A stretch of DNA of 64,000 bases from Undaria pinnatifida (Eukaryota > Sar > Phaeophyceae > Laminariales > Alariaceae): assembly GCA_012845835.1 (NCBI GenBank), contig JABAKD010000008.1, forward strand, positions 673,558 through 737,557. Direction: 5' to 3'. Positions within the stretch are counted from its first letter, which is position 1. Each line of letters begins with the position of its first letter. The position numbers were made by a program, and so were the translations under genes. Shown here one piece after another: positions 42,401 through 57,400 of this stretch. The notes under the pieces are model-generated. The model did not search any database and had not been told where the DNA came from. It saw nothing but the letters and a program-made list of their open reading frames with translations.

Positions 42401-45400
42401 CAAGACATGCGCATACATGCTGATACGATCCACCACCACGGCGGCGACACACACGTCACATCTGCCACAAACGAGAAAATAGATATATCGCCCGCGTGGC
42501 CATCAAAGCTGAGATAACCCGACACGCACACCAACGACGACGAGCTCGCTGCTGGACACCCAGTGTCACTTAAGAATGTAGCTTCCATATTGCCCGTAAA
42601 TGCAGACGTACTGACCTCCAACATCAACGACGAGTTGCAACTCCAAAATCTAGCATCTAAAATGGCGATGGAAATCGAGATAACCCGAGCACTCACATCG
42701 ACGACGAGCACGTTGCTGGAGGAGGCCATGAGGTCCTTCATGTCTGCCGTCAAATTCTCTCTGTTCTTCTGGTTGAACTTCGCCACATTGTAGAACACGT
42801 CGCCTATACCGTGTATTTACACACACCCGACCAGCGCGGATCAGCACGCGGGCCAAAACGTGGCAAAAAACGAGGGCCAACACGCGTGACAAAAATAAGT
42901 GTCAAGACCAACCATTATGGAAAAAATATATATTTGGCTCTCAGGACTGAATTATAGGCCACAGCACGCTCCTCCGAGAGAGGGCGCCCCTCCGAGAGAG
43001 GAAGAGCAAAGCAAGCTATTCCGATCTCGCGAAGGAGGACCGTACCCCAGCGTGGATTCAGAAGACTATGGTCTAGAGATGAGCGATGATGGTAGCTTAT
43101 AGTTCAGAGATGAGCGATGATAGAACCTGTGGCATGCGTCCTGTACTTACGAGTACGCGTCCTGTGGCAGCCAAAAGTAACAGCACTACGAGCACTGCTC
43201 TGCGAGTACTGCTGTACGAGTACTGCTGTACGAGTACTGCAGTACAACTGTTGTACTTGTTCGGGCAGTGTTTTCCCCCCTCATACCAGGCAGGTAACAG
43301 TGGTTCAACCATTGATACTGCTCGACTACCCACGGGGTGAGGTGGTGTAGATTATGATACCCATATTGCTAGCAAAGTATTGCGCAGATGCTCCCAATAC
43401 GTGTCACTGAAGTTTAGCACTTTTGGGGAGGGGGGGGTGCTGGAAGTATTGAGATCACTGGCAGTATTTGAGAGGATTCCATGTATGTCTTCAACCTGAA
43501 TTTCAGAAAGTACGACACTGCTTCTAGCAACTGTCGGTAGCCTATAGCACTGTCGTTGGCTACTGTTGTATTCTCAATGATTACCTGAATCACATTCCTG
43601 CATCTCATATGATAACGTTTCACATTTCGTTCGGAAAATGTGTCAAATTCAAATTATGGTCACTCTGCCGTTGGGGTGGAGCGGCCGGTCATAATCCCTG
43701 CCAGGGTAGTAACCTACGTCCTGTGAATATGGGGCGACCATGACCAATCTGGCGAAGAGCAGCAAGCACAATACAACTCTAGCTACAACAGCTCACCGGC
43801 GTAGTGCCTGATGCCGAAGGACGTATCCGGGTCGAATCGAGGTGCGACGAAATGCGGGTGACCGATCGCTTTGCGCCTGCTATACCATCATCACCAACAT
43901 CAACAACATCACCATGACCATCACCACGACCATCACCACGACCATCAGCACCACCATCAGCACCACCAACACCACCACCATTGCCATCACCATCGCCATC
44001 GCCATCACCGTCATCAAAGACCACCACCATCCACCATCATTATCCCATCACCACCCCCACCACCACGGCCGTCAGCACCATCACCGCCACCATCACCATC
44101 ACCATCATAACCACCACCATTACCATTACCATCACCGCCAACATGACCACGATCACCACCACCGCCACCACCACCACCACCACCACGACGGGAGGGCGCA
44201 GAGCACAGGCAAGACAGTACAGCAGTGTCACGAAGCAGAAGGTAGCAATGCAATCTCAGCACAACGGTCGGAGGTTTGATTGACGACGCAAATCGCATAC
44301 ATGATGCATACGATGACGGCAACACGATCAGGAACCAAGTTCAACACACGGGGGAGGGGTACTACTGCACAACTATTAATAGATGATATGTACACCATTA
44401 ACAGTTCAGGACTTGATCATAGTGTAACCACAGCATCGACCGCATGAAGCAGCCACGTAGGGCTGGTTGCTGGCCTTCATCAAGAGTCCCAGCAAAAATG
44501 TGAGGACTAGCATGGCACAAGCCCAGGAACAGACTAAAGGTACTGCTTCACGCTTACACCTAACGGCTAACACGACAGCACGCGTCATAGAAGTGGTCGC
44601 TCTATGTAAGCCCTAAAATGGTTAACGGCGCACACATGCTACCCAAGGCAGTACAAAAAGGGGATTGACTGTATCACCAACCGTACCACAACACGTACCA
44701 CGACCTGTACCTCTAGCTTCATCACAAAATTCAACACAAACTGTACCATAAACGATATCACAGACATTATGCTAGATCATGAAGACGGGCTGACCTGTCT
44801 GATGTGTGACTTTTTCAGGTGCTGGCTGTGCGACGACAGCGCCTGGAACAACCACGCCTGGTTTATTCAACATTTAGTTTTCTTGAATAACCACTGCACC
44901 ACATACTGCACCACAAACTGTACCACAAACTGTACCACAAGCTGTACTCCAAGCTGTACTCCAAGCTGTAGGACATTCCTACCCCGAACTGCGCCACGAA
45001 CTGACTGCAGCACAAATTGTGCCACAAACTGCGCCATGACCTGTACAACCTACACCACAAGCTGCACTCCAAACTATAACACAGATTGCACCACAACCTC
45101 TACTACAAACTGGACCACAAACCATAACAACACAAACCTATGTACCACATGCCACAAACCACAACACAAACTGTACCACAAACCGTACCACAAACCATAA
45201 CACAACCGTGGAACTAACTGCACCACAAACGGCAATGCCAAAGGGTGCACCACATACTGTACCACTAACCTTGCGGGTGGAGAAGCAGCAATCACGCCAT
45301 AGGTAGATCCCGCCTTAGACAGAGTTCCTCTGGCGAAAAGAGCGGCGGACAGCAACAACAAAAAGGCTAACTGGGCCACGGTACGAGGTAGAACCAAGCG

Positions 45401-48400
45401 GCCTCAAATACGACAACCGAGAAAGCCCACGACCTTCAATACTATACGTGTTGAGCGCCAGCAAGACGCTGCTTATTGTCGCACGGAGTCACACCAATCC
45501 CGACTGTGATTTGGTCCACTCGTAGCGACGTCAACCAACCCTCGCCCAATCCTGCAAAACCCAGCAGCATTGCTACTGTTACTGCTGCTGCTACTGCTAC
45601 CACTACCACCACAACCACCACCATCACCACCACCACCAGGGGTGAACAGAAATCTTCCGGGATTCATCTTACGCGAGCGTACCTAAGACTGGCTCCGGCA
45701 CCTCCCGGAGGACCGTGCTTCTGCTTGAAGCTGCTCAAAAACTTGAGGTTGGCCTCCTTGCCCTCAAAGCGCTGAATGTCATCCAGGAGTGAAAACAACC
45801 CCCCCTTCCCATCGATCAGCTCTAGGCAGGCCTGGGACAAGGCACAAGCGACGGCAGCGACATCGCGTTGTTGTTACCGGGCTCACATTAACTCACCGCC
45901 AGAATACAGCCTGTGGTAACTAACGCGACAAAGTCCAATCCCTCAGGGGGAGGGCGAAGACTCCAATCCTCCAGGGGGAGGAAGAACCAAAAAAAGAAAA
46001 AAAAAAAACTGGCAGTAACCGAAAGGCGGGCCTCTACTTTCCCACAGTAATATGCAGTGTGAGTAGCTCTACCGTGAAGGTATGGTTGCTGTTGTCGTCT
46101 TCACAACAACCCACCGCCATACTCCGTTCCAAGGTCACAAGACAGGCTGCAACACCCACCCACGCAGCGGAAGAAACAAACCAGGCAAAAACAGTTATCT
46201 ATACGTAGGCACGATGATGGCATTTGGGGTCCTCCGCAAAACACAAAGGGGAAAATGCACTGATGGGGCTGACCAAACGCCGCGGCTTCGGCAATCGGCT
46301 ACTATACTGTGTACAGGTATATGACAACAGCTAGGGATTAGGGCCGGCCCCTCCAACGGCCGAAGGGCCAAATTTTGAATCGTAAGACATCAACGGGGTA
46401 CCATGCAGTACATGCCATACACGTCGTTGATGATAGCCCTAGCCATACGGGGGAACATTGCACGTATGAGCCCGGGAAATAACGTGAAAAACCGAAGTTG
46501 ATCTGTCTTGATACGATATTTGCACGGAGACATCGTGTGCTTATACCCGCACACGCGCAACCTTCTGAAAAAGCGAGCAACCCCAGCGACGTCATCCGCA
46601 CTGATGGAGACGGCGCTCCAATAAGTACGCATTCCTTACGCCAACCAGTAGTGCTACTGTAGTGAGTAGGCATGTTGTTGAAGGGGGTCGCGAAGCTCCA
46701 CCGTATCGTTCGGACATGTGCCGACTGCGAGGTCGTGTGGTTTCTACTGTGGCAGTGGTAGCAAGGGCAATATCTAGTAAAATACTCTGGGTTTCGATCA
46801 ACGGGCCGAGTGCCTGAACTCTTCCCTTTCTCTAAGCAGTAATCTACAGTACCAGGTATGGGACAGGAGTGCAGCAGTGTACCAAGTACCACTCTGTCCG
46901 CAAAATATAATGACCTTTGGACATTACATTTGAAATAAAAAGCAGTTTATATTCCGGGCAGAGCGGTATACATCAGAAGTTTGAAAAAATCTTCTCAAAC
47001 ACGCCAGCTGTGAGTTCGACAAGTTTAGGGTCGACACTCATCTTTGCAAGCTGCGTGATACACTAATTTTGCGAATACAATGGCGGCGTTAAATTGACAC
47101 ACGATATATGTATTACCAGGTATATATTATATATTATGAACTATGTATATTATATGCATGAAAATACGTGGAAGTAAGTGTGGTGAGCTTGAGCTTTATT
47201 TTCTCTACAATAAACCATAAAAGCTTTGGTTTTTCGGTCGAGGTGGACAAGAGGCCGATGGCGGCAGCGTTCACAACAAAACAATTCACGGCCTGCGCTT
47301 TAAAATACTTGACCCTTCATGGCATGAAATATTACCGTCCTTAACGCTTTTCTTTACAACTGGATACCCGTTTTTTTCGACACCTTTACTTGGAATTAGT
47401 ATAGGGAGGGGTTTTGGAGATCCAAAGGGGTTAACGTGATTCGCATGATTTTGATGATTGGATGCTTTGTATCATTCGAGTTGGAATTGACTGTGCACGT
47501 GCGCCGATCGCCGTACCTTGTTGTCGTTGAAGGTGATGTAGCTCCAGTCGATCTTCTCCTTGTCGTAGTCGATCTGCTCCACCTCGAACATGTGCCTGAC
47601 AAGCACCATAGACCACCGCAACACAGCGCCATTTTTTTTTATCTCACGACATCGCACCGTCAACCCCAGCCTATGAGACGGCTACCGACTGTATGGCTGA
47701 AACTTACAACGTGACAGTTCCAATGGTTTCGCATTGGTGATGCGGACGTATACTATACGTCACGACATCGCACCGTCGACCCCAACCTATGAGACGTCTA
47801 TCGCAGTACGGCTGGAACTTGTAACGCGGCAATCGCAATCGTTTTGCATTGGGGGTACGGACGCACACCGCTTCGGCTTAATGACTTTGAAACTGAAAAC
47901 CCATTTTCCAGGGAAAACACTTGGAAATAGTATGGGGAGGGGGTTTGGGGCTCTAAGCCGCGTGAACCGCCTCTCAAACGAACACCAAACGCAGAATTCA
48001 CCCATAAAAATTACCGCTCACAGCTCACGGTTCAATTTTTTAATAATATAATAAAACAATACTACAGGGCGTTGGCATGGTACTGCTTCCGACTATAACG
48101 CTATCTGCTAAGCAACACACCCAACCACAAAAACATGGAGGAATGCACGAACCACACGCAGATACCACCCGACAGTATGGCTCACTACCCTGGCTTCGGA
48201 TAACAACGCAACAAGAACCAAGACATGACATGACATAAACTACTGTGCGGACTTACTGGTTGAAGTGGCGTTGTAGGTGTTCGTTGGCGTAGTTGATCAG
48301 AAGCTGCTCCAAGCTGTTCGTGTTGAACTTCTCGAACCCGTAGATGTCCAGTACCCCGATGAATCCCCACACGTCGCTGGAAAGCACCAAACAGCGCGAC

Positions 48401-51400
48401 ACATGTCATATAGCAGCAGCAACACGCACGCACGCACGAAGCCGACAGAAAAAGATGAAAAACACGCGAAAAAAAAACAGAACACGTGAAAAAAACCAAA
48501 GCTGCAAACCACGCGTCACGGCACCTGAGAGAAAAGCGCTTCGTCTAAATCCAAGTGAAGAACACAACCCGGTAGTCAGACATGCCTGATACGGGCAATC
48601 GTCATGCCCGCGGGAAGTCCGATTTCCCATCGTCCCAAGAGTTGCAAGTACAAACAAACCTGCGCATTCCTAGTACTCCTGCTCCACCCCACGTTCGTCT
48701 CTTCCCCGCGCGAAGAGAGAAATGCGGGTGAAACAACTACCTGGTATATCAACAGCGGCAGCTACACACCTCGTGGCAGCGAGACAAGAACAAACATAAC
48801 AGAAACAACTATAATACAAACAAAAAACACAACAGCAACCGCAGCAGCAGCAACAGGCACCACAAAAGCAACAACACAACAACAACCGCAGCACCAAAAA
48901 CAAAAGCAAGCAACAACGACCACAACTACAGCAGCAACAACAAACACACACAAGTGCACCAGCACACACAACAACCTAAGCACCAAACGCAACAGAAGCA
49001 ACCGCAAACACAACTGCAGCAGCAACAACAGACACCACAGACGCAACAACAACAGCAGCAACAGCAACAAACACAACCACAACACCATCAACATCGTTAA
49101 CAACAAATTTCCGCTAGAGAAACGGTCGCACCTCGACATGCAGCCGCACGACTACTGTACATGCCATGACACCATACACTGACGAATGCGGTTGCAAACT
49201 GTACACACATCCGACAGATGAATCACTGCACCAATCAGACAGATGTTCTAAACGAATCTGCAGCATCTATACACACGCCCTAATCATATCATCTGCACGA
49301 TCTAAATAATGTAGATCATCAACCCAGTCCACTGATCTAAACGATGTAGGGAATGTAGATAATTACCCGATCAACTAATATACTCCAGTATATACCATCT
49401 AGGAAATATAGCGCATGATCTGTCAGATATGCGAAACCGCAACTCTGGACTGGTCACACAGCTATTTTACACGGATCTGCATCATCTAGGCGTATCAGGT
49501 ATGCTCCAATCCACTGATATGTACGATTTAGAGAATATATACATTTTGGACAACCCACTAATCTGTACTGTCCAGTTCAGGTAGATCATGATCTGTGCGG
49601 CGCAGATCATGATCTATACGGTCTAGGCTCCGACGTGCGAAACGGTACCTCTGCGGAGCGGAGATTGTGGTGTTGAGCTTTGCGACGAGCCAGAGAAAGA
49701 GCTGACTGTAGAGAGCCTTGCCCAGCGCTGCTGTCTTGTCGTGCGCTTGCTCCACCGTCTGGAGCATCGTCGTCGAAGTGCTGTGCACCTAATCATGACA
49801 AAAAAAAGTCACAAGCACCGCCAGAAAAACGCCGCAAAGTTGGCCTTGAAAACCAATATCTAGTACAGCAGTAAGCCACTGTTCATGTCGTGCACCTGCT
49901 CCGCTCGCTGCACCATAATCATCTACGCGTGGCGCATCTGCACGAAAACAACGTGACGCCACAAGGGCCGCCAAGAAGACGCCACAACGCCGGCTTTGAA
50001 AACGATCACAGAGGCTACTCGATACCGGTGCACACCGTACTATCAACACTAATAGCGTTCGCAGACGACCGCAACGCCTACAGCAGAATTATTACAGGAC
50101 GACAGTGGTAACATCAAATTGCAATACAGTCGTGCTTGCGCGTTAGTTCGGTACCCGTTGATGTGGGCCTTCAGTTTTGTGCGGTGTAAATATCTCATCA
50201 CACCCTCGTCCTATCGAGCACCAATATTCCAATATCTCGTGATAGCTCGGGGATCAGGTCGGATCGACATACTCACGCATCCGTATACAACGGCAGCTTG
50301 CGCTGCTGGAGTAGTAACGGTCGGCAGGGGCAGCTCGCGCTGTCGCTACCACGGGAAGTGAAGGATACGCCAGTTAGCGCTCGAGGATACGCCAGCTAGC
50401 GCTCGATTGCAAATACACCAGAGTGAAATTGAAACAAGACATGTATCAAAATACGTGGAAGTGTGATGAGCTTCAGCTTTATTTTGCCACATCCGCCGGA
50501 GGACGAACAGAAAAAAGCAAAACAAGTGCGGGACGCCACTTAAGTGCGGTTATTGTCGTCTGGCATATGCACCGCACTAATTGAGGGACGACGACCGTGC
50601 ACGTATCATAGGTCGTATGATCAGCCTGGACTTGGCCCCTCGCCGCCCTTGGGGCACCATGACCTTCATGACCTTCATCACCTTCTCCGACATGCGTCCC
50701 TCCTATGCAACAAACCAGTTATAGTTCGCAAGTATGATGTACAGGACGACAGCAGCAGCATCCCCTCGCCATACATGTGCCATGGCATGGTTAGCCTCGC
50801 GTCAACAACAACGGCGCAACACACGTGGCCGGGCGGATGACTTTCCGGGTGGCTACCTCCACCTCCACCTGCACCTCCACCGAACCTCATCCCAAACATC
50901 AAGCCGGGTCGACCTGCTCACGTATTCACATACCACGGCAGCTTGCGCTGTTGTAGTGTTATTAGTAACGGCGACGGTCGGTAGTGACAGCTCGCGCTGC
51001 CGCTGCTACGGAAACCGTACGATACGCCAGCTATGATAGCGCTGGACGCGAAGGCGATTGATTGAGCTAAACGGACACACGGCATGTGCTGGAATGAAAA
51101 CACGTAGCGCAGAAGTGTGGTAAGCTTAAGTCCTTGAGACCGCTGCTAATGGCAAGACGATTGCTTAACAAAAGCACTTCTACACATTTTTTAGTATTTT
51201 GCTCACGAGAACTCGGTACCGTCGCTGCGGACCAAAAACAAATAACAAAATATGGTTCTTGTTTATTTTCGTCAAGCGGACCGATTGGTCGAGTTTCACC
51301 AATCCTCGGTCAACGTTGTTCACCAACCACAATTGAACTTTAGATGGAGACAGCCCACGACCACCCTTCTTCGTTCCGGACAAGTTTACATGAGAGTAGA

Positions 51401-54400
51401 TGACAGCGCCGAAGAGTTCACGTCGATCCAAGCTCTAGGGCGCGAGAGATTGCCCGCGTTGTCCTGTGGTCTTCCGTCAAATCTCCTCAACCTTCTACGA
51501 GATATTTTTGCCCCGTTGGGAGACGATCGCGACTGCTTGTCTCTGTTTTCCGCACACCAGCCGCCAAACGCATTTCAACAGAAACCTGGTCGGGGACCGC
51601 CACACACCACCGGCCGTAGTGTGGGCACTGCACACCACGGGTGGGTCGGAGCCCCTAACAAGCTCGCCACGTTCAGATTTCACGACGCTGTTGTTGATTT
51701 CATTGAACCAAGTGTGTGGAGATCACGAAAGCACGCCGCTTCTAGTCCATGATGTGCTTGATAATTTCTCAAGCAGATGATGCCCAAGATCGCCGCTAGA
51801 AATCCGTTTTTTTTCCGAAAACTGGAAAGTTTCAAAAACAAAATCTATAAAAATCGGGCTCATAGACAACCGTTCCGGCAAAGTTTGACTGGTATCTTCG
51901 AAAATTGAACTGTTACTAGACGCCGGCTTGCCATTAGCAACGGCCTCCGAGCCCGAAATGTCCCTATACTAATTCCAAGTAATTTTGTTTCCAAAAACGG
52001 GTTTCCAGCTGAAAAGGCGGTAACATATGTACATTTTTCCCATCTGCCGGAGGATGAAAAGTAGAACAAAAAAATAAAAGTAGTGCGGTGCGAATGATAC
52101 TATGACCTTCTCCAACATCCCTCCCGCCGTAAGCATACTTGTTACAATACGCTACCCCAGGACGACAGCAGCAGCAGCACAAAAGCGCAACACATACATC
52201 ATAGTAAGGCAAGCCTGAGCTAATCCCCTCACCGCCATAATCTTGGACACCATGGCCTTCTCCAGCATGCCTCCCTCCACCCCCAAGAGCTTGGCCGCTA
52301 GCTCTAACGCCGGCCTCGTACTGTTGTCGATCTCGCAGGCCTCGCCCTCCTTCATGTACACTATTAGCACCAACACACCAACAGACCAACGTGGAGTAAT
52401 GCGTGGGGATGGGCACATGGGAAGCAGAAGGGGCAAGAAGCATACGACGCACAGAAAGCTAGGGCAAGGTGTGTAAGGTATGACCTATGACTGCCGCTAG
52501 GAACAGCATGCGCTGCATGACTGTCGCAGTAACTGTCACGCTCCAGGTAACCACAAACCACTGTATATCATTAATAGTACAAATAACAATGCTGATGCTA
52601 TTTGCTACGCTTCACTGCAGTTCTCATATTACCCCTCAGGTAACCTCCCAGATTACCTCTCATATTACCGCTCACATTACCTGTGACATTACCTGTCTTG
52701 TGACATACGTATAGTTGCCACCGTTATTGCTACTGATAATGATTTGTTACTATTATTGTACTGTACCAGGTATATATTTCGTACACCAGGTATTGTCATT
52801 ACCGCTGGCATATTGTGGCTCCCAACCACTTGCTACCTTGGGACGATGGGACGATGTACGTAATGTTGATGCTGCCACCATTATTACTACTCTGATGAAA
52901 TCTGTTACGGTTCAACCCGCCAATATCCACGGGAGTCATCCATCCATCTTAAAAGCGTAATACATCTTAACCCCTTTAGAGCCCCCGAACCCCTCCCTAT
53001 ACTAAATCCAAGTAATTTTGTCCCCAAAAACGGGTTTCCAGTTGTAAAGGGGTTAAAACGTGCGACCAGAGTATCACGGAGCTTGGAAAGACGAGTATAA
53101 ATCCTTCAATTGATCAAACTCACAGGTGACGTATTTGAAACAATGTGACCAAATAAATGAATAGATGGGCACATGGGAAGGCCATAAGTTATTTTAAGCG
53201 TCTTCTTGCCTCCCCATGTGTCCATCTATTCATTTATTTGATCACATTGTTTCAAATACGTCAGCTGTGAGTTCGATCAATTTAAGGAGCAATCTATAAA
53301 AAGTTCATCGTATGATCTCGCAGGCTTCACACTCTTTCACATAAACTAGCACTACATGATCATCTTCGCAAAAAAAGGAGATGTCCACATAGGAAGCAGA
53401 AAGAGACAAGACGGCGGCGGCGCACAGGAACAAAATAAAGCAGCTCTCGCTACCTGACGCCGAAATGACAAGAGGCAGATGACGCACAAAAATGAAAGAT
53501 ACGCTACAAAGCTCTATCCAAAACGACTTTACCTACACTTGCCGATGAATGGACATGTGGACCAAGCTACGGAGATGGATACCTCGTACATGGGAAGTAG
53601 AACGGGCGAGAAGCAGACGACCCACGTAAATCAGACACGCGGTAGCTCTCTATTTATTGGAAACGCAGGTGGAGTATGTGCATGGTTATTCACGGCTCGA
53701 ATTGCAGTTCACGGGCCGGGTCGGGTCAAGGTGACTTGACCCCGACCTGACCCGCGAAATATGGAAATTTCCTGAACCCGACCCGTTCCGACGCGTCAAG
53801 TCTCGAACATCTCCTGGCCCGACCCGACTCTACCCGCGAGTTCTAGAAAGCATTCTGACCGATCCGTGGGCCGGTTCATGACCCGTGAACAGCCCTCGAT
53901 GTTACCGATTGCAACTGTCGTCAACTGTGTGCGTTCGCGGAAGGCGTTACCATGCCCACGGTACGGTAGGGGGGATGTTATGATATCTGATGTTATGATA
54001 TCTGATGTTATGATATCTGATGTTATGATATCTGATGTTATGATATCTGATGTTACGATATCTGATGTTATGATATCTGATGTTATGATATCTGATGTTA
54101 TGATATCTGATGTTATGATATCTGATGTCATGATATCTGATGTTATGATATCTGATGTCATGATATCTGATGTCATGATATCTGATGTTATGATATCTGA
54201 TGTCATGATATCTGATGTTATGATATCTGATGTCATGATATCTGATGTCATGATATCTGATGTTATGATATCTGATGTCATGATATCTGATGTTATTATA
54301 TACCCTACGGGATTGCGCCAGTATTGATACCTTAAGTCGCACGACCTACTGTACCTTATTGACGGAAAATTCTTTCGGGTGATTTGTTGGGCGCAGCACA

Positions 54401-57400
54401 GCTGCCCATTCCATTACGGGTTCATATCGCAAAAACTAAAAAGAAAAAAGCACGAAAGCTTAAGACCGCACAAGAACAGGCGGATCACTTGCGCGAGCGA
54501 CTAACCCGAGCCAATGCAACAAATCCCTACCGTAGCCTTGGTCGATCGAACCGTCTCATCAACCGTCTCAACAACCGTCTCATCAACCGTTTCATCAATC
54601 CTCTCATCAACCGTCTCATCAACCGTCACATCAACCGTCTCATCAGCCGTCTCAGCAACCGTCTCAACACTACCGCCCGGGCTGCCTTGCACGTGCTAAC
54701 CTCAACCTCACAGCAGGGAGACGCCTAAGCCCAACCCGAAACCTCTAATCTTGGCCCGGTGGGTGGTGCACCTAGACTCAAGTTTTGCGGAAAGACTCTA
54801 CTCAGAGACAAGACTAGTGTCATTATCGTCATTTTCGCAGTAGCAAAAGAGTTAACCTGCGCTTTGCAACGGTGTGGAATCATTTTCGGGGGTATGTTAC
54901 ATGGTAAAACAGGTATATGACCCATTTCCCATCTCGTGATGCTCGTGCACTTCCCTTCTTCAACAGCCCTCGGTATCCACATCGGGTGGCCTGCTTCTTT
55001 ATCTGCACTCGGACAGAAGTATCTGCAGCAGGAATTGTTAATGTACGAAGTTGCCAAGGTACGCTGCGATGGTACCGTTGCGCAACCCTGCGATGACGGT
55101 GTGGTTGCGCAACTATTCAGCAGCGATTACGGCATTGTTGTGCAATGTGCGACACAATTACGAACTGCCGCACGATTGCGACGGCAGCACAGCGTGGTCG
55201 TCCCATGTTCGCCTGTGAAGACCAGCAAGGTGTAGGCGTGGACGACGGCACGTGGTAAACGGACACCGTGATGATGATCCGTTCGTGGTTCCTCGTTAGT
55301 GCGTTGCCTTGCCAGATGATAATACCATAGCCGTAACCGTAACCGTAACCGTAACCATAACCGTAACCATAACCATAACCGTCACCGTAACCATAACCGT
55401 GACCGTCACCGTACCCGAAAACGTAATCGTAACCTTAACCGTGACCGCAACCGTAACCCTAAACCGCAGCTTCAACGCAGGGACAAAGTTGAGCACACTT
55501 ACCGGCCTTAAACTCCACGTTGAGAAGGTGCATGATAGCCGCGATCAGCTTCAGAATCGCGTCCTGTCCGTGCTGCCCCCCCCTTCCCTCCTCCTCAATG
55601 CCAATCTTCTTTAGGCACTCCCTCGTGTGCTGGGGGTGGTGAGAGGGCGGCGACGGCGGCGACAGGGAGCATCGTTTCAAATAGGATGGGTCCGGAGAAA
55701 GGAGGCCGGCATCGGTCACGGTAATGGTGACGGATAACGGCAAAGTAACCGTGTAGTTGCTCCGGTAAGTGTAACCATAGATGAAGAAACACCGTGTAAC
55801 TGCTCCTGTTATTGCGCCGGTAAAATGCGCGTACAGATAGTGATTGCGTTTGTTGTAACGGTCGAGCGGGTCCCGATATGCCCCCAAAGCCCCCTTCCTC
55901 CGCCTGACAACGTATTGCACTCGGTTCGGTTCAGTCACCTCATCTCATTCCATTTCATCCCATCACCTGTCAGCCCATCTCATCCCATCTCACAGCATGT
56001 TGTGTCATATTACACCATATGATATCTCGACATCGCATACCATATCTATGTAGTCACCTCGTAAATTACAGGCTTCGCTGTCCTTCGCTTGTGGTCCATT
56101 CAGGCACTGAGATCCCACCACTTCTTTCTCTAGCATCAGATTAGCAATAACTCCTTTCAGACCACCCCATCCCATCTCATACCATGCCACCTCCTACCAT
56201 CTGACATCACATCTTATGTAGAGTAGGATACAAACTCTATTAGGCTGGTCGGTGCTACTTGCTGGGTTGCTTGCGAGGTCGGTGGCTACCTAGTTTTGTT
56301 TTAGTTTTAATAAGAGTCTTGCCCCCTTCTTCAACTTGCGACACCCCCGTGATTTGACGCTATCAACAACGTAGTAACCACATCCAGGCGGGGAAGCTTG
56401 AAACATCCATATAATCACCTCAAAATCGGAAGCATCGTTGTCCTTGACTTGCGACCCCTTCAGGCACTGGAATCCCGCCACCCCTTTCTCTAGCTTCAGC
56501 TCCTTCGTAAGCGCGCTAGACGCCCCCGCCAAGAGCTGGTAGAAGATGTGATAGCTCCGCTCACGCTTTGCCTGTGCGACGATCCTTGTTTTCTCCAAGA
56601 GGTAGTTTTGGATCTGATCACGGAGTGTCCGCAGGGACGAACACACCCGAGTATAGAGTATATATCAGCACACCCACTTGTCACTAGTTGTACCATGCAC
56701 TATTGTTTTTTCGTCATCAATTTTCGTTTGCAGCTGAATTCGTGGGAGGGTTGGATCCTTGTATTGACTTGCATTATCAGTGCGCCATTGTATCGTCACC
56801 GCTTTCCCTTGAAGCTCAATTCCTTGGAGGCCTTATGGACGAAACCGTGGTATTGGCAGTGTCAGTCCACAAAACGACTCAATACTTCCACACCTGACAG
56901 ATCACGATCTAGATCATATAGACGATATATAGATCATGCAAATCATGTAGACCGTATAATCATATACACAAAACGACTCCATGCTTCCACACCTCTGACA
57001 GATCATGATCTAGATCATATAGATCATGCAGATCATGTAGATAATATATATATCGTATAAATCATGTAGATAATGTACAGTTTATCCTGTATCTGTCGCT
57101 GCGAGAGATGTTGGGCAGGATCTGCGCGTGTAGACTACCGAGCTAACACAGCAAACAGGCGTCACATCATGCAGATCGCACGGCTCCCATCCGGTAACAT
57201 GATCTAGACCATACAGATCATAAAGGTCACCCCTGAAATAACTATATAATCAAGCAAAAGTGGGGATAGCTCATATATCGGACGTCTGAACCTAAAACTT
57301 GAATACTTCTAAATAGACGCGTCTCTCAGCGTTTGCACTCTCCTCGGGTCGCCAAAATCAAATCAGGACAGGTTGGGATAAACATTCCGAGTGAGTACGT

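Noticed and set aside
43842-44325. His/Thr-rich and Gly/Asp/Val-rich ORFs on both strands
   Set aside because: Pure CAC/CAT trinucleotide repeat next to exon 11.
48604-49182. 192-residue Thr/Asn/Gln-rich plus-strand ORF and the Leu/Val/Cys-rich minus ORF
   Set aside because: Low-complexity CAA/CAG DNA. No conserved motif.
53796-54342. Long ORFs on both strands (MISDV-, MTSDI- and YHDIR-type repeats)
   Set aside because: They are translations of the 15 bp satellite, whose unit length is a multiple of three and stop-free. No domain or start context.
55325-55460. Interstitial telomere repeat
   Set aside because: The hexamer is CCGTAA/CCATAA, not TTAGGG- or TTTAGGG-like.
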